The notes beneath the pieces were generated by a model. That model ran no database searches, was not told where the DNA came from, and saw only the letters and a program-made list of their open reading frames with translations. Position numbers and translations under genes: made by a program. A stretch of 64,000 nucleotides of DNA from Burkholderia diffusa (GTDB lineage: Bacteria > Pseudomonadota > Gammaproteobacteria > Burkholderiales > Burkholderiaceae). Below are positions 59,347 through 64,000 of this stretch, in pieces; positions within the stretch are counted from its first letter, which is position 1, and every line of letters starts with the position of its first letter. The stretch spans positions 62,001-126,000 of the forward strand of contig NZ_CABVPN010000011.1 of NCBI RefSeq assembly GCF_902499115.1, written 5' to 3'.

Positions 59347-59584
59347 TTCGAAGGATTTGGATGCTCTGGATTTCGAGCGTGTTTGCAGTGAATTGCTCGC
59401 GGGAAAGGATGGAATTTCCCTCGAAAAAGTCGTCCATATACCGGAGGCCGATATTTTGCGCTGCAAGTATAAAGGTAAAGACTTCAATGTGAAGTTTGAC
59501 TTGGATTACGGGGTTTCTCTTGAGGCAGTGAGCGATTTTTCTGTTGGCGAGCTTGAGGGCGTTGCCCGAATTTTGACGGCCTAG
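59333..59584 (+). CDS. Candidate immunity protein for the orphan Rhs toxin
   Basis: An 83-residue acidic protein starting MREFNSKDLDALDFERVCSELLAGKDGISLEKVVHIPEADILRCKYKGKDFNVKFDLDYGVSL. The start lies 14 bases inside the toxin frame, with AAGGTG upstream, so translation is coupled. No family is recognised. Size, acidity and overlap fit an immunity protein. It can be expressed even if the toxin tip is silent, which would protect against kin still deploying that toxin. Confidence 0.65.
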   Translation: MREFNSKDLDALDFERVCSELLAGKDGISLEKVVHIPEADILRCKYKGKDFNVKFDLDYGVSLEAVSDFSVGELEGVARILTA

Positions 59585-59625
59585 TAGACGATGCAATCGA
59601 GCTCGCTCCAAAGAAATTCTAAGTG

Positions 59626-59859
59626 AGCAATGACTGCCGGGGAGCCCCGTCCGCATTTTTTGCGGGCAGGGCGATTGCACGAACGCTTCCGCCCGGATCG
59701 AATGAAGAGCCTTGCAACATGTATGAGGTGGCAAAGCCGATTGAGAATGTAGTAGCGGGGAAAATTGCACCATGGTCCGGTGAGCTGGGCTTCGGTACGC
59801 AGTACAAGCTACCTAAATCGGTTGGAGACTTGGTGGAGTCTAGTCACCTTAGGAGATGG
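59626..59859 (+). pseudogene. C-terminal fragment of a TNT-type (NAD glycohydrolase-like) toxin
   Basis: The frame reads FFAGRAIARTLPPGSNEEPCNMYEVAKPIENVVAGKIAPWSGELGFGTQYKLPKSVGDLVESSHL. This follows the tuberculosis necrotizing toxin pattern (R-x-LPPG, Y-x-V-x-KP, G-x-IAPW, G-x-GTQY, DL). The N-terminal part and any Rhs core are missing; the frame opens at a GTG at 59623. It runs without a stop into the next gene. It is a relic of another displaced toxin, identified by motif memory rather than search. Confidence 0.65.
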
Positions 59860-60087
59860 ATGAATAAGCAAGATCTACAGAATGCGCTTGATGCGGTAGG
59901 TGCACCACGAGATAGCTACTGCCTTGGAGGTGAAAAGGATGAGGCTTTATGTCTTGCGGAAAATTATGGGCACTGGTACGTGTACTACAGTGAGCGCGGA
60001 CAACGTACTGAGCAGCAGGCATTCGACTCGGAGGCAGCCGCTTGCGCTGCTTTCTTGATGCGGCTTCGGAAGATGTTTCGTATTTGA
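59860..60087 (+). CDS. Candidate immunity protein of the TNT-like toxin
   Basis: A 75-residue protein MNKQDLQNALDAVGAPRDSYCLGGEKDEALCLAENYGHWYVYYSERGQRTEQQAFDSEAAACAAFLMRL. The W-x-VYYSERG and F-x-SE-x-x-AC pattern resembles small immunity proteins that follow TNT toxins in my memory. AGGAG lies 4 bases before the ATG. The same frame is open upstream, so an in-frame toxin/immunity fusion from 59623 is possible. Stand-alone translation is more likely given the ribosome site. Confidence 0.6.
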   Translation: MNKQDLQNALDAVGAPRDSYCLGGEKDEALCLAENYGHWYVYYSERGQRTEQQAFDSEAAACAAFLMRLRKMFRI

Positions 60088-60162
60088 GTTGGGCTGCACT
60101 TTAACCGGCACGGGTACTATGTGGAGCGAGGCACCGCAAAGACCGTCCCGTTTTCGGGATAG
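60088..60162 (+). pseudogene. Rhs core scar
   Basis: One frame from 60090 reads GLHFNRHGYYVERGTAKTVPFSG and stops. The first ten residues match the Rhs core end (GLYYNRHRYY in the main effector), so this is the remnant of yet another Rhs gene or tip joined to unrelated sequence. Confidence 0.55.
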
Positions 60163-60168
60163 TGCACT

Positions 60169-60446
60169 GGGCGGTCCTTCTTCCATGAGGCAGCAACAGA
60201 GTTCGAACGACGAGGCAACGCCCTTTAAGGCAACGAAATCGTCAAATTCGCCGACTCCGGCCCGACCTTGATGACCTGCGAATAAGGCGCCAACGCCTGC
60301 AGAGTCTTGTCCTTGAGACAAGTATTGAGCCCGAGACACCCGAGCAGGGCCACGAGCGCGAACACCACCCCGATCGCTCAAACCGGCACGTCGCGTTTCA
60401 ACCGGTGCGCGATCTGATCCGGCAGCGGCCAATGCGGCGCAAACGC
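60169..60446. repeat. Direct repeat copy 1 (degraded); copy 2 at 61379-61655
   Basis: About 278 bases match 61379-61655 with scattered substitutions and one indel. It covers the right half of the terminator hairpin and the 3' end of tssL. The copies are in the same orientation, 1209-1210 bases apart, and bracket two small genes. Confidence 0.85.
60225..60446 (-). pseudogene. Duplicated 3' fragment of tssL
   Basis: Reading on the minus strand this encodes the C-terminal about 70 residues of TssL (HWPLPDQIAHRLKR, VFALVALLG, SQVIKVGPESANLTISLP). A Trp codon has become TGA (VPV-stop-AIG) and there is no upstream part. It is non-functional, left by a duplication or insertion. Confidence 0.85.
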
Positions 60447-60494
60447 AACAGACAATGACTACGTGAAGACGCTCGTGAACGTGAAGGTTAGAAA

Positions 60495-60827
60495 ATGATG
60501 CTGATCCCGAAGAATGAAACCGTCGTGATCGATATTGCGAGCAACAGGTGCGTTGTCCTTTCGGATGTGCCTGCGCACGTCTCGAAGTTGCAGACCGCTG
60601 GATTCCATAAACAGGGGGATCAATGGATACGGCCGATTTCCGACGATGCGGACCGCCAGCATCTCGTGAGAATGCTGATGGAGCTCAACGCACTCTTTTC
60701 GGCCGGACGAGACTGGAGTGCGCAGGAGCTCGTCGAGCATTACCGGGAAAACGGAGCAGTCACGGCGCCTTATCGTTCGGTATCGTGGGTGAAGCCCGAC
60801 GAGTATCGTATTGTCGAGCATGGCTAG
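60495..60827 (+). CDS. Hypothetical protein, possible orphan immunity gene
   Basis: A 110-residue soluble protein starting MMLIPKNETVVIDIASNRCVVLSDVPAHVSKLQTAGFHKQGDQWIRPI and containing RDWSAQELVEHYRENGAV and SWVKPDEYRIVEHG. No known family is recognised. AAGG precedes the ATG pair. It lies between two copies of the tssL tail, in a region of displaced toxin and immunity genes, so orphan immunity is the most economical guess. There is no direct evidence. Confidence 0.55.
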   Translation: MMLIPKNETVVIDIASNRCVVLSDVPAHVSKLQTAGFHKQGDQWIRPISDDADRQHLVRMLMELNALFSAGRDWSAQELVEHYRENGAVTAPYRSVSWVKPDEYRIVEHG

Positions 60828-61032
60828 GTGCCGGCCGGCGGCGGCCGCGCGCCATGCTTGGCCCGCGCCTTCCCGGTATCCTGGTGATGAGTCGAAGATG
60901 TGGCGAAGATAGCCGCCGGCCAACCTTATGCATCCGCTATTTGGCACAATCGCGGCTCGCTGACGCGGGCGCTACAACGCATGTGCGTCCACCAGCCCGT
61001 TACATTTCCCTTAGTTACCACCGCCTTACCCC

Positions 61033-61341
61033 ATGTCGACTATCACCGCGACCGAAGTGTCGTTGAAACACGTTCTCGAACATCCCGGTGACTTCACCGG
61101 GCGGCTCTGCCTACCACCGACGCCATGGACGCCCGACACGAGCGGTGTCTTCTTCGAAGACGCGAAAGACGGCGCAGTATCGGATGCTGCAACCCCGCCC
61201 GGCTGGCGCGTCACGCTGAACAGCGCGACGATCGAGGACATCGTGATCAACGCGCATGATCAGGTCGACGAACCGAGCGTCGCGCAATTGTTCGACGCGT
61301 TCGTGTTCTACGTCGACAACGACGAATTCATTCTGCTCTGA
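61033..61341 (+). CDS. DUF7716-like hypothetical protein
   Basis: A 102-residue acidic protein: LKHVLEHPGDFTGRLCLPPTPWTPDTSGVFFEDAKD, then GWRVTLNSATIEDIVINAHDQVDEPSVAQLFDAFVFYVDNDEFILL. The LYLP-x-W-x-D layout and the final Y-x-D-x-D-x-F-I resemble DUF7716 proteins as I remember them, which have no known function and occur near polymorphic toxins. No strong ribosome site is visible before the ATG. It is followed by a bidirectional terminator facing tssL. Confidence 0.6.
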   Translation: MSTITATEVSLKHVLEHPGDFTGRLCLPPTPWTPDTSGVFFEDAKDGAVSDAATPPGWRVTLNSATIEDIVINAHDQVDEPSVAQLFDAFVFYVDNDEFILL

Positions 61342-61364
61342 CGGCGCATCCCGCACGCCACAGT

Positions 61365-61392
61365 AAAAAAGGACCGCCGGGCGGTCCTTTTC
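61365..61392. terminator. Bidirectional rho-independent terminator
   Basis: A 7-bp core stem GGACCGC/GCGGTCC, flanked by AAAAAA on the left and TTTT on the right, between convergent genes. It likely ends the T6SS operon on the minus strand. Confidence 0.88.
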
Positions 61393-61433
61393 CACGAAGC
61401 AGCAGCCGCGTTAAAACGACGACTCAACGCCCC

Positions 61434-62216
61434 TCAAGGCAACGAAATCGTCAAATTCGCCGACTCCGGGCCCACCTTGATGACTTGCGAATAAGGCGCC
61501 AACGCCTGCAGCGTCTTGTCCTTCAGATAGGTATTGAGCCCGAGATACCCGAGCAGGGCCACGAGCGCGAACACCGCGCCGATCGCCCAGACCGGCACCT
61601 CGCGCTTCAACCGATGCGCGATCTGATCCGGCAGCGGCCAATGCGGAGCGAACGCGGCGCGCTTGCCCTTCATATGCGCGATCTCGTCCCCCAGCCGCGC
61701 GGTGAGGTAAGCGAGCTTCTCCGGCCCTTCGAGCAGATACTTGCCCTGGAACCCGAGCAGCAGGCACATGTGAAACACCTCGAGCGACTGCAACCGCGCC
61801 GCGCCCTGCGCCCGACATTCCTCGAGATACTGAAAGAATTTCTCCCCCGCGAGCTGCTCGCCGAACAGCACGAGCTGCAGCGGCCGGCGCTCCCAGTCGG
61901 TGCGGATCTTAAATTGCGACGACAACACCATTTCATCGACCGCCGCGCAATACGCGAACTTCGCGCCATACACGTCCTCGGCCGGAATGTTGAGCTTCTT
62001 CGCGCCGCGCTCGAAATCCGACAGAAACTCCTGGATCTTCGTACTGAATTCGCTCGCGCTATCCGGCTCGCGACCGTTCTTGAGCAGGAACAGCATGAAA
62101 AACCCGTCGTACAGCAGATCGAGCAGCGAACGGGCCTGGAACGCGGCGTCGGTCGACGCCGGGGTATGCAGCGGAGCCGGCGTGTTGTCGCCGAACAGGG
62201 AGGGCGCGTAGCTCAT
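61434..62216 (-). CDS. tssL: Type VI secretion system protein TssL (DotU/IcmH family, short form)
   Basis: Inner-membrane component of the T6SS membrane complex with TssJ and TssM. The 260-residue protein has the cytoplasmic hook domain (LLDLLYDGFFMLFLLKNGREPDS, YCAAVDEMVLSS, LQLVLFGEQLAGEKFF, LEVFHMCLLLGFQGKY). A single C-terminal membrane helix (VPVWAIGAVFALVALLGYLGL) and a short periplasmic tail follow, with no OmpA-like domain. Its start overlaps the tssK stop by ATGA. Its 3' end is duplicated at 60225-60446. Confidence 0.95.
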   Translation of the reverse strand: MSYAPSLFGDNTPAPLHTPASTDAAFQARSLLDLLYDGFFMLFLLKNGREPDSASEFSTKIQEFLSDFERGAKKLNIPAEDVYGAKFAYCAAVDEMVLSSQFKIRTDWERRPLQLVLFGEQLAGEKFFQYLEECRAQGAARLQSLEVFHMCLLLGFQGKYLLEGPEKLAYLTARLGDEIAHMKGKRAAFAPHWPLPDQIAHRLKREVPVWAIGAVFALVALLGYLGLNTYLKDKTLQALAPYSQVIKVGPESANLTISLP

Positions 62217-63559
62217 GATGTGACCGCGATCAGTTCGAATTTCAGGTCATTGATGCCAGTCGGCGCGTAGATCATCGCGGACTGGGCCTGCAGCATGCGC
62301 TCGTACAGCGCGCCGCGCGAATCGAGCTGGAAATAGCATGCACCGGGCCGCACCGGAATCGCGGGCGGCACTTGCGGCATGTACGACAGCCGCACGCCGG
62401 GCATGGCCGACAGCACGAGCTTGTCGACGTCATCCGGCGCGCCGACCTTGAAGCGGGCCGGCACCGCGTCGATGAGCTCGACGTTGGGCATGTCCGCGGA
62501 CACGGCCAGGTAGAACTCGGTCTTGTCGTCGATCTTGCCCGAATCGAGGCGGCCGAGGTGGAACGACGGACGCACCTCGTCGAGCGTGATCGCAAAGTAG
62601 CGCGTCGAGATCACGGTGTCGAGCAATTCGCGCAGCATCAGGTCGAGGCGCGCGAAGCTCGGCCCCGGATCGTCATGGCGATACACGGGCAGGTCGGCAA
62701 GCGTGTAGCCCTTCGAAAACGTCATCAGCTGGCCCGCGAGGCGCAGCAGCTCCTGGAACAGCCGCTCCGGATGCAGCGCCGCATGCTGGTGCAGGTGCGC
62801 GAGCGTCGCGAACGCGGCGTTTGCGGTGTGCAGCAGCCAGAACGACGCGATGTCGCCCGACCGGAATTCGATGATGTTCTTCGACGGCTCGCGGTGAAAA
62901 CCGTACAGCGCGTTCACCTTCGCCTGCAGCGCGTCGACGAGCTGGCGCAGCCGCTGGTGCAGGATCGGCGAAGCGTCGATCGCGAGGCACGGCGGCACGA
63001 AGCTGTCGTCGATCTCGAAGCCGGACGTCGCGGTGCGGCGCACGCGCACGAGCGGCACCGACAGCAGCTGGTCGCGCGGCTCGCTGTGCGCGATCAGCTT
63101 GACCTGCGTCTTGAGGAACGTGATGTCGGCTTCGGCGGCGTCGGTGAAGTTGTCGGCAACGCTCGTCTGCTCGCTGACGAAACGCGTCATGAAGCCGGCG
63201 GCCGGATCGTCGCTGTAGTTGGTGCCGTTCTCGCGCAGCGGGTGCAGCGCGAGGTAGAACACGAATTCGTTGATGCCGTCGGGCAGCGTGTCCAGCGCGA
63301 TCGGCGGCGGCAGGTCGTCGGCTTGCGGCGCGGCATACAGCGCGCCGTCCGGGAACACGAGCGCAAGCTCGGCCACGCGCAGCACGTTGCTGCCGAGCGC
63401 ATCGCGGTCGATGCGCACCGAGCGCACGCCCCAGTTGTACGGCTGGATCGCCTGGATGGATTCGAACAGGCGCGCCTCGTGGTAGGCGTCCTGCCGCTGA
63501 AAATGTTGGGGCCGGAGGAACAGCCCTTCCCCCCAAAGCACCTTGGCCGAATAACTCAT
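62213..63559 (-). CDS. tssK: Type VI secretion system baseplate subunit TssK
   Basis: Baseplate protein linking the sheath/baseplate to the membrane complex, 448 residues. It has the family start VLWGEGLFLRPQHFQRQDAYHEARLFESIQAIQPYNWGV, and further LPDGINEFVFYLALHPLRENGTNY and the C-terminal VRLSYMPQVPPAIPVRPGACYFQLDSRGALYERM. Ordinary length. It lies between tssJ and tssL in a minus-strand operon. Confidence 0.96.
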   Translation of the reverse strand: MSYSAKVLWGEGLFLRPQHFQRQDAYHEARLFESIQAIQPYNWGVRSVRIDRDALGSNVLRVAELALVFPDGALYAAPQADDLPPPIALDTLPDGINEFVFYLALHPLRENGTNYSDDPAAGFMTRFVSEQTSVADNFTDAAEADITFLKTQVKLIAHSEPRDQLLSVPLVRVRRTATSGFEIDDSFVPPCLAIDASPILHQRLRQLVDALQAKVNALYGFHREPSKNIIEFRSGDIASFWLLHTANAAFATLAHLHQHAALHPERLFQELLRLAGQLMTFSKGYTLADLPVYRHDDPGPSFARLDLMLRELLDTVISTRYFAITLDEVRPSFHLGRLDSGKIDDKTEFYLAVSADMPNVELIDAVPARFKVGAPDDVDKLVLSAMPGVRLSYMPQVPPAIPVRPGACYFQLDSRGALYERMLQAQSAMIYAPTGINDLKFELIAVTS

Positions 63560-63662
63560 GTCAAATCCGGTTAATGTCGCGTTGCGATGTAATCGATTTG
63601 TTCGTGCCCGAATTAAATCGCCAATTTGTTAACTCTTGTTAATTGACATTCGTGCGTCATGC

Positions 63663-64000
63663 TTAACCGCAGGTGACCGACGAAAGCAAATTCAGCGGTT
63701 GTGAAGGCGCACCCTGTTGCGGTGCGATGACGGAGCCGTCGGTGACCGTCATCGCGCAATTATGCAGGCCGATGATTATGCCGGATTTCTCCGACTTCGC
63801 CGGGTCGAACGTCAGTTTCCAGCGCTGGATGGCGGGATCGCGGAACAGTGCGACGATGCCGAATGCCTGCGCTTCGCGCGACACTTTTTCGGTTGCCGTA
63901 TAGCGCTGGCCCGGAATCAGCGTGATTTCACGCACGTTTAGCAGATCGGTGCCCAGTGCGGCCTTTTCCTTGGTCGGATCGGTGAATGCGTCGAACGGCG
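63663..64000 (-). CDS. tssJ: Type VI secretion lipoprotein TssJ, 5' part beyond the window (partial)
   Basis: Outer-membrane lipoprotein of the T6SS membrane complex. Only the C-terminal 112 codons are here, reading PFDAFTDPTKEKAALGTDLLNVREITLIPGQRYTATEKVSREAQAFGIVALFRDPAIQRWKLTF, the transthyretin-like TssJ fold. The signal and lipobox are past position 64000. It is upstream of tssK with a 103-base gap. Confidence 0.92.
   Translation of the reverse strand, partial: PFDAFTDPTKEKAALGTDLLNVREITLIPGQRYTATEKVSREAQAFGIVALFRDPAIQRWKLTFDPAKSEKSGIIIGLHNCAMTVTDGSVIAPQQGAPSQPLNLLSSVTCG

Noticed and set aside
60828..61032. Toxin gene between the two small orphan genes
   Set aside because: Only shadow frames are open here; no ribosome site or recognisable domain.

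Overview
The window looks like the large chromosome of a Burkholderia cepacia complex species. The DNA is GC-rich with strong third-position G/C bias. Gene order (gltBD, a TPP-riboswitch thiOSGE operon, mlaFEDACB, a long his operon running into tatABC, petABC-sspAB, then a type VI secretion cluster) matches what I know of that group. The species call is inference; no rRNA or other definitive marker is present.

1-9.2 kb: the last codons of ugpC, then ugpQ, an OmpW-type porin, a RAYT-like single-strand transposase homologue whose HUH histidines are replaced, and gltB-gltD. 9.2-10.5 kb is an AT-richer patch with one beta-trefoil (ricin-B-like) lectin gene and its own good promoter. 10.5-14.4 kb: an AGCS alanine/sodium symporter, an RNA cyclic phosphodiesterase and an SbmA/YddA-like ABC exporter. 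14.6-18.4 kb: thiamine operon with promoter, TPP riboswitch, a short leader ORF translationally overlapping thiO, then thiS, thiG and a thiE with a long N-terminal extension.

18.4-24.6 kb: complete Mla phospholipid-trafficking operon (mlaF, E, D, A, C, B) and a two-gene ABC-2 exporter. 24.6-36.5 kb: a mostly tightly packed block of ibaG/BolA, murA, hisG-D-C-B, a MarC-type membrane protein, hisH-A-F-I-E, a small membrane protein, a HIT hydrolase and tatABC. A DegS-like protease faces it. 38-43 kb: a Nif3-like protein, the cytochrome bc1 operon petABC (its Rieske subunit carries a twin-arginine signal), sspA and sspB, and tRNA-Thr(TGT).

43.0-47.5 kb is a small tRNA-borne island without a visible integrase. 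A 34-bp piece of the tRNA recurs at its far end, and a second 3'-end fragment lies inside it, so it appears nested. Its cargo is a PAAR protein, a VRR-NUC nuclease and a DUF3396 immunity-type protein in a translationally coupled minus-strand operon, a complete type VI effector/immunity module, plus a small membrane protein.

48-64 kb: an amino-acid binding protein, then a VgrG with a transthyretin-like/Gly-Ala tail, a 1514-residue PAAR-less Rhs effector with a C-terminal HNH nuclease, and a DUF4265-type immunity gene. Behind these lies a graveyard of displaced Rhs tips: an LHH nuclease tip with an amber stop in the core, an unrecognised toxin tip with its candidate immunity gene, the tail of a TNT-type toxin running in frame into its candidate immunity gene, and a bare Rhs scar. 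A duplicated 3' fragment of tssL brackets two further small orphan genes. The window closes with tssL, tssK and partial tssJ on the minus strand. The 43-62 kb region is the most interesting part: it records repeated acquisition and displacement of T6SS effector cassettes beside the core T6SS locus.
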